Positions 44,693 through 53,502 of a DNA stretch of 64,000 bases are shown one piece after another; position 1 is the stretch's first letter; every line of letters begins with the position of its first letter. The notes beneath the pieces were generated by a model. It made no database searches. It was not told where the DNA came from and saw only the letters and a program-made list of their open reading frames with translations. The DNA is from Actinomadura coerulea (GTDB lineage: Bacteria; Actinomycetota; Actinomycetes; Streptosporangiales; Streptosporangiaceae): assembly GCF_014208105.1 (NCBI RefSeq), contig NZ_JACHMQ010000001.1, positions 744,001-808,000 on the forward strand, read 5' to 3'. The translations under genes were made by a program, and so were the position numbers.

Positions 44693-45787
44693 ATGAGGGT
44701 TGTCCTGGCCGGCGGCGGCACCGCCGGACACATCGAGCCCGCCCTGGCGCTCGCCGACGCGCTGCGCCGCAACGACCCGAACACCGGGGTCGTCTGCCTG
44801 GGGACCGAGCGGGGTCTGGAGACCCGTCTCGTCCCGCAGCGGGGCTACGAGCTCGCCCTGATCCCGCCGGTGCCGCTGCCGCGCACGCTCACACCGCAGC
44901 TGCTGTCGGTGCCCGGCCGGCTGCGCGGGGCGATCAACGCGGCCGCCTCCGTCCTCGACCAGGCCCAGGCCGACATCCTCGTCGGCTTCGGCGGCTACGT
45001 CGCCACCCCGGGCTACCTCGCGGCGCGCAAGCGCAAGGTGCCGATCATCGTGCACGAGGCCAACCCGAAGCCCGGCCTGGCCAACAAGCTCGGCGCCCGC
45101 TTCACCGAGCACGTCGCGGTCTCGCACGCCGACTCGCCGCTGCCGAACGCCCGGTTCGTGGGCATCCCGCTGCGCCGGGAGATCGCGACGCTGGACCGGC
45201 TCGCGATGGGGGACAAGGCCCGTTCCTACTTCGGGCTGCTTCCCGACCTGCCCACGCTGCTGATCTTCGGCGGCTCGCAGGGCGCCCGCTCGCTGAACCA
45301 GGCCGCCGTGGCCGCCGCGCCGTACTTCCGGCAGGCGGGCATCCAGGTGCTGCACATCGTCGGGCCGAAGAACACCGAGGAGCCCGAGCCCGCGGCCGGC
45401 GGCCCGCAGTACGTCACGATCCCCTACTGCGACCGGATGGACCTCGCCTACGCCGCCGCCGACATGGCGATGTGCCGCGCGGGCGCGATGACCTGCGCCG
45501 AGCTGGCCGCGGTCGCGCTGCCGGCGGTGTACGTCCCGCTGCCGATCGGCAACGGCGAGCAGCGGCTGAACGCCGAGCCGATCGTCGCGGCGGGCGGCGG
45601 CATGCTGGTCGACAACGCCGAGCTGTCGCCCGACTGGATCGCCCGGCACCTGCTGCCGGTGCTGGCCGACCCGGCCCGCGTCGCGCACATGTCGGAGGCC
45701 GCCGGCCGGATGGGCCGCCGCGACGCCGACGTCGCGCTCGCCCAGATGGTCTACGAAGTGGTCCGCTCCGCTGGCGCCGCCCGATGA
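44693..45787 (+). CDS. murG: UDP-GlcNAc:lipid I N-acetylglucosaminyltransferase
   Basis: MurG (364 aa) makes lipid II on the inner membrane face. The GT28 signatures are VVLAGGGTAGHIEPALALAD, VGFGGYVATPGYLAAR, VHEANPKPGLANKLGA, LIFGGSQGARSLNQA and a C-terminal CRAGAMTCAELAAVALPAV with the UDP-GlcNAc site. The ATG at 44693 sits 12 nt after GAGGAG; a TTG at 44681 directly abuts that site and is less likely. The stop overlaps the murC start. Confidence 0.96.
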   Translation: MRVVLAGGGTAGHIEPALALADALRRNDPNTGVVCLGTERGLETRLVPQRGYELALIPPVPLPRTLTPQLLSVPGRLRGAINAAASVLDQAQADILVGFGGYVATPGYLAARKRKVPIIVHEANPKPGLANKLGARFTEHVAVSHADSPLPNARFVGIPLRREIATLDRLAMGDKARSYFGLLPDLPTLLIFGGSQGARSLNQAAVAAAPYFRQAGIQVLHIVGPKNTEEPEPAAGGPQYVTIPYCDRMDLAYAAADMAMCRAGAMTCAELAAVALPAVYVPLPIGNGEQRLNAEPIVAAGGGMLVDNAELSPDWIARHLLPVLADPARVAHMSEAAGRMGRRDADVALAQMVYEVVRSAGAAR

Positions 45788-47223
45788 GCCTGATCGACCC
45801 GGGGGACGTGGTGCCGGCGGCCGAGCTCGGGCGGGTCCACTTCATCGCGATCGGGGGCGCCGGAATGTCCGGCGTAGCCCGCATCATGCTGCGGCGCGGC
45901 ATCGCCGTGTCCGGCAGCGACGCCCGCGACTCCGAGCTGCTCACGCAGCTCGGCGACCTCGGCGCCAAGGTCTTCGTCGGGCACGACGCCGCGCACGTCG
46001 GCGACGCCGACACCGTCGTGGTGTCCACGGCGATCCGCGACACCAACCCCGAGCTGGTCGCCGCCCGCGCGCGGGGGCTGCGCGTCCTGCACCGCTCGGC
46101 CGCGCTCGCGTCCCTGATGGCGGGCCGCCGGGCCGTCGCGGTCGCCGGCACGCACGGCAAGACCACCACCACCTCGATGCTGACGGTGGCGCTCCAGCAC
46201 GCCGGCGCCGATCCGTCCTACTGCATCGGCGGGCAGCTCGTCACCACGGGCCTCGGCGCCGACGAGGGCGGCGGCGACGCGTTCGTCGCGGAGGCCGACG
46301 AGAGCGACGGCTCGTTCCTCATGTACACCCCGAGCATCGCGGTCGTCACCAACGTCGAGGCCGACCACCTCGACAACTACGGCGGCTTCGAGAAGGTCAA
46401 GGAGAACTTCGCCCGCTTCGTCGACCGGATCGAGCCCGGCGGCACCCTCGTCGCCGGCGCCGACGACCCGGTCGCGATGGAGCTCGCCGAGCGCGCGCGG
46501 GCCCGCGGCCTGACGGTGCTGACCTACGGGGAGGCCGAGGGCGCCGACCTGCGCGTGACCGGGTTCACGCCGCGCGGCCTCGGCTCCCGGTTCGAGATCG
46601 AGGGCGACGGGGAGTTCACGCTGGCCGTGCCGGGGCGGCACAACGCGCTCAACGCCGCCGCCGTCATCGCGGTCGCGCGGTCCCTCGGCGCGGACGACGC
46701 TCCGGTGCGCGACGGCCTCGCCGCGTTCGGCGGCGCGATGCGGCGGCTGGAGCGCAAGGGCGAGGCGGGCGGCGTCGAGGTGTTCGACAGCTACGCCCAC
46801 CACCCGACCGAGCTGACCGCCGACCTGGACGCCACCCGCGACTACCTGGGGGAGAAGGGCGAGGGGCCGGGCGGGCGGGGCCGCATCATCGCCGTCTTCC
46901 AGCCGCACCTGTACAGCCGCACCCGGTTCTTCGCCGCCGAGTTCGGCGCCGCGCTCGGCCTCGCCGACGTCGCGGTCGTCCTGGACGTCTACGGCGCCCG
47001 CGAGGACCCCGAGCCCGGCGTCACGGGCGCGCTGGTCGCCGATGCCGTCCCGCCGGGCACCGCGACCGTCTACGCGCCCGAGCGGGACGAGGTGCCCGGT
47101 ATCGCGGCGTCGACCGCCCGTCCCGGCGACGTCGTCATCACGCTGGGCGCCGGGGACGTGACCCAGCTCGGCCCGCTCATCCTGGAACGGCTCGCCGGGG
47201 CGCAGGGTCCGTCGGGGCGATAG
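45784..47223 (+). CDS. murC: UDP-MurNAc:L-alanine ligase
   Basis: MurC (479 aa) starts stem-peptide synthesis by adding L-alanine. Segments seen are VHFIAIGGAGMSGVARIML, the ATP loop VAGTHGKTTTTSMLTVAL, EADESDGSFLMYTP, NVEADHLDNYGGF and VFDSYAHHPTELTADLDA. The ATG overlaps the murG stop (ATGA). A 133-nt gap with a short direct repeat and a leaderless-type promoter separates it from ftsQ. Confidence 0.96.
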   Translation: MSLIDPGDVVPAAELGRVHFIAIGGAGMSGVARIMLRRGIAVSGSDARDSELLTQLGDLGAKVFVGHDAAHVGDADTVVVSTAIRDTNPELVAARARGLRVLHRSAALASLMAGRRAVAVAGTHGKTTTTSMLTVALQHAGADPSYCIGGQLVTTGLGADEGGGDAFVAEADESDGSFLMYTPSIAVVTNVEADHLDNYGGFEKVKENFARFVDRIEPGGTLVAGADDPVAMELAERARARGLTVLTYGEAEGADLRVTGFTPRGLGSRFEIEGDGEFTLAVPGRHNALNAAAVIAVARSLGADDAPVRDGLAAFGGAMRRLERKGEAGGVEVFDSYAHHPTELTADLDATRDYLGEKGEGPGGRGRIIAVFQPHLYSRTRFFAAEFGAALGLADVAVVLDVYGAREDPEPGVTGALVADAVPPGTATVYAPERDEVPGIAASTARPGDVVITLGAGDVTQLGPLILERLAGAQGPSGR

Positions 47224-47234
47224 GACCCGTCAGG

Positions 47235-47264
47235 GGATCGGGCTTGCCGAGAGGATCGGGCTTG
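47235..47264 (+). repeat. Short direct repeat between murC and ftsQ
   Basis: GGATCGGGCTTG occurs at 47235-47246 and 47253-47264, an 18-nt period. No function is evident. Confidence 0.6.
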
Positions 47265-47344
47265 TCGGGGCGTACGGTTTTCCGGGGAACGGGGCGTGAC
47301 ACGCCGTCGCCCGCGCGGTCTGCGGCCGGGGCGGGGATCACTGT

Positions 47345-47350
47345 CAGGCT
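47345..47350 (+). promoter_or_regulatory. Possible leaderless -10 element (CAGGCT) before ftsQ
   Basis: CAGGCT ends 6 nt before the ATG at 47357 with no ribosome binding site. The context (AGGCTTGGGGC then the start codon) closely resembles that of the aminotransferase promoter at 9291. Confidence 0.4.
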
Positions 47351-47356
47351 TGGGGC

Positions 47357-48124
47357 ATGACCGAGGCGCAGACGGGCCGCCGCGCGTCGCCGGAGCCGGA
47401 GCACGATCCGGATCCGGAGGCCGCGGCGCCGGACGGGCGCGGCCGCGCCAACCGCTGGAAGGTGGTGTTCGTCACCCTTCTGGTGGTCGGCGCTCTCGGC
47501 GCGGTGTCGTGGGTCCTGCTCGGGTCGAGGCTGCTGGTGGTGCGGCACGTCGAGGTGACGGGCACCCGTCTCGCCTCCGCCGACCAGGTGGTGGCCGCGG
47601 CCGGGATCGATCTCGGCACGCCGATGGTGCGGCTGAGGACGGGCGCGGTCCGCGACCGCGTCGAGCGGCTGCGCGAGGTCGAGTCGGCGGTGATCGAGCG
47701 GCGCTGGCCGGGGACGGTCCGGGTCGTCGTGCGGGAGCGCGAGCCGATCGCGGTGTTCCGCGACGGCGGCGGCTACCACCTGCTCGACCGGCACGGCGTG
47801 ACCGTCGCCGACGAGGGGGCCCGCCCGGAGGGGCTGCCCACGCTCACGGTCGCCTCGCCCGGGCCGTCCGACCGGGCGACCCTGGCGGCGCTCTCGGTGC
47901 TGTCCGCGCTGCCCGAACGCCTCGGCGGCAAGCTCACCGAGGTGGAGGCCAGCGGCCCTGAGGAGGTGACCCTCTACATGGCCGGCGGCCAGACGGTGGT
48001 GTGGGGCGCCGCCGAACGGGCAGACGAGAAGATCAGGTTGCTGGACGCCGTGCGGCGGACGGCGGCGGGGCGCGCCGTCCGCACCGTCGACGTCAGCTCG
48101 CCGGAGGTCCTCAAGACGAAATGA
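47357..48124 (+). CDS. ftsQ: Cell division protein FtsQ (POTRA domain)
   Basis: FtsQ (255 aa) is a bitopic divisome protein that recruits FtsL/FtsB. It has a charged cytoplasmic tail (1-33), a membrane helix (about 35-56, VVFVTLLVVGALGAVSWVLL), the POTRA domain (VRHVEVTGTRLASADQVVAA to ESAVIERRWPGTVRVVVRER) and a beta domain. The motif RRWPGTV and the IAVF strand are typical. It stands apart from murC and is followed at once by a strong hairpin. Confidence 0.93.
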   Translation: MTEAQTGRRASPEPEHDPDPEAAAPDGRGRANRWKVVFVTLLVVGALGAVSWVLLGSRLLVVRHVEVTGTRLASADQVVAAAGIDLGTPMVRLRTGAVRDRVERLREVESAVIERRWPGTVRVVVREREPIAVFRDGGGYHLLDRHGVTVADEGARPEGLPTLTVASPGPSDRATLAALSVLSALPERLGGKLTEVEASGPEEVTLYMAGGQTVVWGAAERADEKIRLLDAVRRTAAGRAVRTVDVSSPEVLKTK

Positions 48125-48125
48125 G

Positions 48126-48147
48126 CCCGCCCGGGCGACCGGGCGGG
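48126..48147 (+). terminator. Hairpin terminator between ftsQ and ftsZ
   Basis: CCCGCCCGG and CCGGGCGGG form a perfect 9-bp stem with a GCGA tetraloop, 1 nt after the ftsQ stop. It would isolate ftsZ, which has its own promoter region. Confidence 0.65.
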
Positions 48148-48202
48148 GGACCTGCGGAGGCGGGCGTTCCGCGACACGCCGGTCGAGTTCGGGGGAGGTT
48201 AG

Positions 48203-48278
48203 TTGACCCTGGCGGTAAGGCCGCCCTACTGTCCGTATCAGTCCTCAGGTTGACATAACTGTAAGCCTCAAGTTGAGG
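48203..48278 (+). promoter_or_regulatory. ftsZ promoter region
   Basis: TTGACC (48203-48208), 18 nt, TACTGT (48227-48232) is one sigma70-type candidate; its spacer holds GGCGG-N5-CCGCC. A second motif TTGACA at 48250-48255 is followed by TAACTGTAAGCC and the palindrome CCTCAA-G-TTGAGG (48266-48278). A similar motif upstream of ftsZ occurs in other actinobacteria, as I recall. The exact start sites cannot be set by eye. Confidence 0.5.
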
Positions 48279-48330
48279 GTGAGGGTTTACCCCGCCCGTG
48301 AACGGCTTCGCGGCAGGGCTTCACAAACCA

Positions 48331-48404
48331 GCTCGAAGGCACGGCTCGAACACACAGCTCGAAACACAGCGCAAAGCACAGTCGGAATACAGGTCGGGAA
48401 TACC
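48331..48404 (+). repeat. 13-bp direct repeats in the ftsZ leader
   Basis: GCTCGAA occurs at 48331, 48344 and 48357, exactly 13 nt apart, within units of the type GCTCGAAnnCACn. A related pair GTCGGAATACAG / GTCGGGAATACC follows at 48381-48404. The stretch lies in the probable 5' untranslated region of ftsZ. It is more AT-rich than its surroundings and has no explained role. Confidence 0.7.
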
Positions 48405-48464
48405 GCGACGGCACGGTCGGCAGACCGGGCAGGGCGGTCGGAGAGAGCGGAAAGGCCCCTCGTC

Positions 48465-49925
48465 GTGGCAGCACCGCAGAATTACCTCGCGGTCATCAAG
48501 GTCGTCGGAATCGGCGGCGGCGGCGTCAACGCCGTCAACCGGATGATCGAAGAGGGACTCAAGGGCGTCGAGTTCATCGCGATCAACACGGACGCCCAGG
48601 CGCTGCTGATGAGTGACGCCGACGTGAAACTGGACGTGGGCCGCGAGCTCACCCGGGGTCTCGGCGCCGGGGCGAACCCCGACGTGGGCCGCAAGGCCGC
48701 CGAGGACCACCGGGAGGAGATCGAGGAGGTCCTCAAGGGCGCCGACATGGTGTTCGTCACCGCCGGTGAGGGCGGCGGCACCGGCACCGGCGGCGCGCCC
48801 GTGGTCGCCAACATCGCCCGCTCGCTCGGCGCCCTGACCATAGGCGTCGTCACCCGCCCGTTCAGCTTCGAGGGCAAGCGCCGCGCGATGCAGGCCGAGG
48901 CCGGCATAGAGACGCTGCGCGACGAGGTCGACACCCTCATCGTCATCCCGAACGACCGGCTGCTGTCGATCTCCGACCGGCAGGTCAGCGTGCTGGACGC
49001 CTTCAAGGCCGCCGACCAGGTGCTGCTGTCCGGTGTCCAGGGCATCACCGACCTGATCACCACCCCGGGCCTGATCAACCTCGACTTCGCCGACGTCAAG
49101 TCCGTGATGTCCGGCGCCGGCTCGGCGCTGATGGGCATCGGCTCGGCGCGCGGAGACGACCGCTCGGTCGCCGCCGCCGAGATGGCGATCTCCAGCCCGC
49201 TGCTGGAGGCCAGCATCGACGGCGCGCACGGCGTGCTGCTGTCCATCTCCGGCGGCTCCGACCTCGGGCTGTTCGAGATCAACGAGGCGGCGCAGCTGGT
49301 GTCCAACGCGGCCGCGCCCGACGCCAACATCATCTTCGGCGCGGTCATCGACGACGCGCTCGGCGACGAGGTCCGGGTCACGGTGATCGCGGCGGGTTTC
49401 GACGAGGGGCGTCCGTCCAAGCCGGTCCCTGAACCGGAGAGCAAGCGGCTGCCCCCGCCCCCGCGCCCCGTCCCGCCGCCCGCGTCCCCGTCCGCCCCGG
49501 CCAACCCGATCCCCAGCCGGGTCGGGCGGTCCGAGCCGCCGGGCGCGCAGCCGACCGCGCAGCAGCAGTCGGTGGCGCAGGCCGCCGCCGCGCCGCAGCC
49601 CCCGGCCCCGGCCCCGCGGCCGGAGGGCGACCGGGCGCAGCAGCCCGCGCGGGCCCAGGACGACGGGTCCGCCGGGCGCGGTGAGCAGGCCCGTTCCGAA
49701 GTGGCGGCGTCCGGGCAGCCGGGCCCGCCCGCCGACCGGGACGCCGGCGCGTCCGGCGGCGAGCCCGGCGGTTCGCGCGCCCCCGCGCCCCGCCCGCCCT
49801 CCGAGCAGCCGTCCCCCCGCGTGCACGCGGGCGAGACCGACGGCGGCCCCGCCTCCGGGCAGCGCCGCCGTCCCGTGGTGTTCGACGAGGACGACGACCT
49901 CGACGTGCCCGACTTCCTGAAGTGA
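48465..49925 (+). CDS. ftsZ: Cell division protein FtsZ
   Basis: FtsZ (486 aa) is the tubulin-like GTPase that forms the Z ring. It has [20 protein letters not shown], the tubulin signature [15 protein letters not shown] (GGGTGTG at 103-109), PNDRLL and the T7 loop [13 protein letters not shown]. The conserved core ends near residue 316. A P/A/Q/G-rich linker of about 150 residues, unusually long, leads to the C-terminal peptide [11 protein letters not shown] that binds SepF/FtsW-type partners. GTG at 48465 has GGAAAGG upstream. The stop overlaps the pgeF GTG. Confidence 0.98.
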   Translation: MAAPQNYLAVIKVVGIGGGGVNAVNRMIEEGLKGVEFIAINTDAQALLMSDADVKLDVGRELTRGLGAGANPDVGRKAAEDHREEIEEVLKGADMVFVTAGEGGGTGTGGAPVVANIARSLGALTIGVVTRPFSFEGKRRAMQAEAGIETLRDEVDTLIVIPNDRLLSISDRQVSVLDAFKAADQVLLSGVQGITDLITTPGLINLDFADVKSVMSGAGSALMGIGSARGDDRSVAAAEMAISSPLLEASIDGAHGVLLSISGGSDLGLFEINEAAQLVSNAAAPDANIIFGAVIDDALGDEVRVTVIAAGFDEGRPSKPVPEPESKRLPPPPRPVPPPASPSAPANPIPSRVGRSEPPGAQPTAQQQSVAQAAAAPQPPAPAPRPEGDRAQQPARAQDDGSAGRGEQARSEVAASGQPGPPADRDAGASGGEPGGSRAPAPRPPSEQPSPRVHAGETDGGPASGQRRRPVVFDEDDDLDVPDFLK

Positions 49926-50650
49926 TCACCGCCGTCGCCCTGGGCGACGGCGTCGGCGCCGGCTTCACCGGCCGCGCCGGCGGCGTGAGCGGGCCCCCCT
50001 TCGACTCCCTGAACCTCGGCGGCGCGGTCGGCGACGACCCGGCCGCCGTCCTGGACAACCGGCGGCGCGCCGCCGCCGCGCTCGGCACCGACCCCGACCG
50101 CACCGTCTTCATGCGGCAGGTGCACGGCGCCGACGTCGCGTTCGCCGCCTCGACCGACCTGCCCGGCCCGGTCGACGCCGTCGTCACGACCGTGCCCGGG
50201 CTCGCCCTCGCCGTCCTCGTCGCCGACTGCGCGCCCGTCCTGCTGGCCGACCCGGCCGCCGGGGTCGTCGGCGCCGCCCACTCCGGCCGTCCCGGGACGG
50301 CCGCCGGGGTCGTCCCGGCCCTGGTGAAGGCGATGTGCGAGCGGGGCGCCGACCCGGCCCGGATGACCGCGGCCATCGGACCCGCCGCGTGCGGCCGCTG
50401 CTACGAGGTCCCCGCGGAGATGCGGGACGAGGTCGCGGCCGTCGTCCCCGCCGCGTACGCCACCACCTCCAAGGGAACTCCGGGCCTCGACATCCGCTCC
50501 GGCGTCGCCGAGCAGCTCGCGTCCGCCGGGGTGGCCCGCGTCTCCCGCGACGGCCGCTGCACCATCGAGGACCCGGGCCTCTACTCCTACCGCCGTGAGG
50601 GCCGCACCGGCCGTTTCGCCGGTTATGTCTGGTTGAAGGAAGACACGTGA
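49922..50650 (+). CDS. pgeF: Peptidoglycan editing factor PgeF (YfiH/laccase-domain family)
   Basis: PgeF (242 aa) is a cytoplasmic amidase-type enzyme that removes wrongly incorporated L-Ser or similar from UDP-MurNAc. The zinc-type active site is visible: a histidine in [10 protein letters not shown], the cysteine in [13 protein letters not shown] and the histidine in [28 protein letters not shown] follows. The GTG overlaps the ftsZ stop, and the gene's end overlaps the next start. Position after ftsZ is the standard actinobacterial arrangement. Confidence 0.9.
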   Translation: MITAVALGDGVGAGFTGRAGGVSGPPFDSLNLGGAVGDDPAAVLDNRRRAAAALGTDPDRTVFMRQVHGADVAFAASTDLPGPVDAVVTTVPGLALAVLVADCAPVLLADPAAGVVGAAHSGRPGTAAGVVPALVKAMCERGADPARMTAAIGPAACGRCYEVPAEMRDEVAAVVPAAYATTSKGTPGLDIRSGVAEQLASAGVARVSRDGRCTIEDPGLYSYRREGRTGRFAGYVWLKEDT

Positions 50651-51405
50651 CCGACCGGGACGACACCCCCGCCGTCGCCGACGGCCCCGCGGCCGAGCGG
50701 CGCGCCGAGATCGCCGAGGGCCTGGCCGCCGTCCGGGCGCGCATCGCCGCCGCGTGCGCTTCCGCCGGCCGGAGCGAGGACGAGATCACGCTGATCGCGG
50801 TGACCAAGACGTTCCCCGCGTCCGACGTGCGGCTGCTGGCCGGGCTCGGCGTCACCGAGGTCGGCGAGAACCGCGACCAGGAGGCCCGCCCGAAGGCCGC
50901 CGACTGCGCCGACCTCCCGCTCACCTGGCATTTCGTCGGACGGCTCCAGACCAACAAGGCGCGCGCCGTGGCCGGCTACGCCGACGTCGTGCACTCCGTG
51001 GACCGCGCGCGGCTGGTCGCGGCGCTCGCGGAGGCCGCCGCCCGCACCGGCCGCACGCTCCGCTGCCTCGTGCAGGTCTCCCTGGACGAGGCGGGGAAGA
51101 AGGGCGAGGTGGGGGAGAGGGGCGGGGCCGTGCCCGCCGACGTCCCCGCGCTGGCGGACGAGATCGCCGCCGCCCCCGGTCTCGAACTCGGCGGCGTGAT
51201 GGCCGTCGCGCCCCTCGGCGCGGACCCGCTGCCCGCCTTCGACCGGCTCGCGGAGACGGCGGCGCGGATGAGGCGGAACCATCCGGACGCGCGGATCGTC
51301 AGTGCGGGTATGAGCGGCGATCTGGAGCAGGCGATCGCGTGCGGCGCGACACACCTGCGGGTCGGTACGGCGTTGCTCGGCGGCCGACGGGCAATCGTCA
51401 GGTAA
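50647..51405 (+). CDS. YggS family pyridoxal-phosphate homeostasis protein
   Basis: This 252-residue PLP-binding TIM-barrel protein (PLPBP/YggS) keeps free vitamin B6 levels in balance and has no known catalytic activity. Signatures are the lysine in ITLIAVTKTFPASDVRLL (Schiff base), GVTEVGENRDQEARPK, WHFVGRLQTNKARAV, and SAGMSGDLEQAIACGATHLR binding the phosphate. The GTG start overlaps pgeF. It commonly precedes sepF, as here. Confidence 0.93.
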   Translation: MTDRDDTPAVADGPAAERRAEIAEGLAAVRARIAAACASAGRSEDEITLIAVTKTFPASDVRLLAGLGVTEVGENRDQEARPKAADCADLPLTWHFVGRLQTNKARAVAGYADVVHSVDRARLVAALAEAAARTGRTLRCLVQVSLDEAGKKGEVGERGGAVPADVPALADEIAAAPGLELGGVMAVAPLGADPLPAFDRLAETAARMRRNHPDARIVSAGMSGDLEQAIACGATHLRVGTALLGGRRAIVR

Positions 51406-51510
51406 TGTCCCCCCAGTGGTACCTGCCCGAACACGGGAAGCCACGACGGATCAGTCCAACGGCGGGGCCGGACGCGCCCGGCGCCGAGGCCACAGGACAC
51501 GGAGGGACGT

Positions 51511-52047
51511 ATGGCCAGCGCGATGCGCAAGATGGCGGTCTACCTCGGCCTTGTGGAGGACGATCGTTACGACGACAAGTACGGCGACTACGACGAGTAC
51601 GAGGTCTACGACGAGGAGACCGACACCGGGCAGGGACGCCGTCGCGATGACGAATCCGGCGGTCAGCTTACCCGAGCCGAAGAGGCGTCGGACCGCGATC
51701 GCGACCCTCACTCCACGTCGACCATCGAGCGACGGTCCGTGGCGCTCTACGAGTCCGGTACCACCGACCTTGCGCGTATCACTACGCTGCATCCGAGGAC
51801 CTACAACGAGGCCAGGACGATCGGGGAGCACTTCCGGGAGGGCACGCCGGTGATCATGAACCTGACCGAGATGGTCGACAGCGACGCCAAGCGCCTGGTC
51901 GACTTCGCGGCGGGTCTCGTGTTCGGGCTGCACGGCAGCATCGAGCGTGTTACCAACAAGGTGTTCCTCCTGTCGCCCGTCAACGTCGAGGTGACGGCGG
52001 AGGACAAGGCCCGGATGGCAGAACGTGGGTTCTTCAACCAGAGCTGA
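51511..52047 (+). CDS. sepF: Cell division protein SepF
   Basis: SepF (178 aa) anchors and bundles FtsZ filaments at the membrane in Gram-positives. It has the N-terminal amphipathic membrane helix ([13 protein letters not shown]), an acidic Y/D-rich linker, and the C-terminal globular domain ([19 protein letters not shown], then [18 protein letters not shown] and [13 protein letters not shown]). The ATG at 51511 has GGAGGGA upstream. It is followed by yggT and divIVA. Confidence 0.95.
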   Translation: MASAMRKMAVYLGLVEDDRYDDKYGDYDEYEVYDEETDTGQGRRRDDESGGQLTRAEEASDRDRDPHSTSTIERRSVALYESGTTDLARITTLHPRTYNEARTIGEHFREGTPVIMNLTEMVDSDAKRLVDFAAGLVFGLHGSIERVTNKVFLLSPVNVEVTAEDKARMAERGFFNQS

Positions 52048-52068
52048 GAGTCGCATGCGAGAGTATCC

Positions 52069-52365
52069 GTGAACATCGTTGGATCCGTCCTGCAGGGCAT
52101 CCTGTACCTCTTCCTGCTGTTCCTGATCGGCAGGCTGGTCCTGGAGGTCCTGCAGTCGTTCGCCCGGCAGTGGAAGCCGACCGGAGTGGTGCTCGTGATC
52201 GCTGAGGCGACCTACACGGTCACCGATCCGCCACTGAAACTCCTCAGGCGTTTCATCCCGCCCATCCGGCTGGGTAACGTTGCCCTGGACCTCAGCTTCA
52301 CGGTCCTCATCCTTGTGGTCTGGGTCTTGATCGTCTTCGTCGGTTCCATATTCGGCGGAGGTTAG
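52069..52365 (+). CDS. YggT family membrane protein
   Basis: This 98-residue protein has two hydrophobic helices flanking the family motif: SVLQGILYLFLLFLIGRLVL, then VTDPPLKLLRRFIPPIRLGN and LDLSFTVLILVVWVLIVFVG. The role of YggT proteins is not firmly known. In Gram-positives the gene lies between sepF and divIVA, as here, and it is thought to act in envelope or division processes. The GTG start lies 21 nt after sepF. Confidence 0.9.
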   Translation: MNIVGSVLQGILYLFLLFLIGRLVLEVLQSFARQWKPTGVVLVIAEATYTVTDPPLKLLRRFIPPIRLGNVALDLSFTVLILVVWVLIVFVGSIFGGG

Positions 52366-52422
52366 GTCGATCGGATACCGTCCTTCGGGGACAGACTCCA
52401 AGCGCGCCAAGGAGACGAGAAC

Positions 52423-53349
52423 ATGCCGCTGACACCCGCCGACGTGCGGAACAAGCAGTTCAGTACCACCAGGCTGAGGCCGGGGTACGACGAGGAGGAG
52501 GTGGACGCCTTCCTCGACGAGGTCGAGGCGGAGCTCGACCGCCTCATCCAGGAGAACGAGGAGCTGCGGGCCAAACTGGCCGAGTGCCTGCGCGGCAAGG
52601 TTCCCGCCATGGCCGCTCCCATCGTGGAGCCCAAGCCGGACATCCAGAAGATCCCCGAGCCGCCGCGCCCCGAGCCCCAGCCGCACCCCGAGCCGGAGCC
52701 CGTCCTCGGCGGCCTCGGCATGTCCTCCCCCGCCCCGAGCGGCGAGGACAACATGGACACCGCGGCCCGCGTGCTCGCGCTCGCGCAGCAGACCGCCGAC
52801 CAGGCGATCGCCGACGCCCGGCGCGAGGCCGACGAGACGCTCGGCCGCGCCCGCCGCGAGGCCGAGGAGATCCTCGGCAAGGCCCGCCGGCAGGCCGACC
52901 AGATCGTCAGCGAGGCCCGCTCCCGCGCCGAGGCCCTCGACCGCGACGCCCAGGAGCGGCACCGCCAGGTCATGGGCTCGCTGGTGCAGCAGCGCGAGGA
53001 GCTCGAGCGCGAGGTCGACAACCTGCGCGCCTTCGAGCGCGAGTACCGCAGCCGCCTGAAGGTCTATCTGGAGGGCCAGCTGCGCGACCTGGAGGCGGGC
53101 AGCACCGAGACGGGCGCGTTCGCCGCCGTCCCGGGCGCGGCCCCCGTGCAGACGCAGCAGCAGAACACGCCCCAGAACGGTCCGCAGACGGGCCCGCAGA
53201 ACGCCCTGCCCCACGCCGACAACCGCAACGGCGGCGGCGCGCCGGCACCGGGCACCTTCCCCTCGCCTGAGCACGCCCAGCAGGTCCAGCACTCGGCGAC
53301 GGGCGCTTTCCACTCCGGCGGCGACAACCCGCCGCACGACAGGCGCTGA
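52423..53349 (+). CDS. divIVA: DivIVA / Wag31-like polar scaffold protein
   Basis: DivIVA (308 aa) marks curved membrane at the poles and septum and drives apical growth in actinobacteria. The N-terminal lipid-binding domain (PLTPADVRNKQFSTTRLRPG, then YDEEEVDAFLDEVEAELDRL) is followed by a proline/glutamate linker (about 70-100). A long coiled coil (about 110-225, with ADARREADETLGRARREAEE-type heptads) and a Q/N/G-rich tail complete it. The ATG has AAGGAGA upstream. A strong terminator lies 33 nt after the stop, closing the dcw cluster. Confidence 0.95.
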   Translation: MPLTPADVRNKQFSTTRLRPGYDEEEVDAFLDEVEAELDRLIQENEELRAKLAECLRGKVPAMAAPIVEPKPDIQKIPEPPRPEPQPHPEPEPVLGGLGMSSPAPSGEDNMDTAARVLALAQQTADQAIADARREADETLGRARREAEEILGKARRQADQIVSEARSRAEALDRDAQERHRQVMGSLVQQREELEREVDNLRAFEREYRSRLKVYLEGQLRDLEAGSTETGAFAAVPGAAPVQTQQQNTPQNGPQTGPQNALPHADNRNGGGAPAPGTFPSPEHAQQVQHSATGAFHSGGDNPPHDRR

Positions 53350-53382
53350 CACGGACGCCTCAGGCGATAGTGTCGTTCCGAT

Positions 53383-53420
53383 CGCCGCGCCGGGGATGGC
53401 GCGCCGCCATCCCCGCGGCG
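53383..53420 (+). terminator. Strong hairpin terminator after divIVA
   Basis: CGGGGATGGCG (53391-53401) and CGCCATCCCCG (53405-53415) form an 11-bp perfect stem with a 3-nt loop. Outer CGCCG/CGGCG pairs can extend it across a small bulge. It marks the end of the dcw transcription unit. Confidence 0.7.
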
Positions 53421-53502
53421 CCGGGCGGTCGTGCCCTGGGCCGGCCGCCGGCTTTCTCGCGCGGCCCGGAGCCTAGCGGTCTGAACGAGTGGGAGTGACC
53501 CT

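Noticed and set aside
48331..48404. Possible CRISPR-like array in the ftsZ leader
   Set aside because: The units are only 13 bp with no unique spacers, there are three copies, and no cas genes are present.
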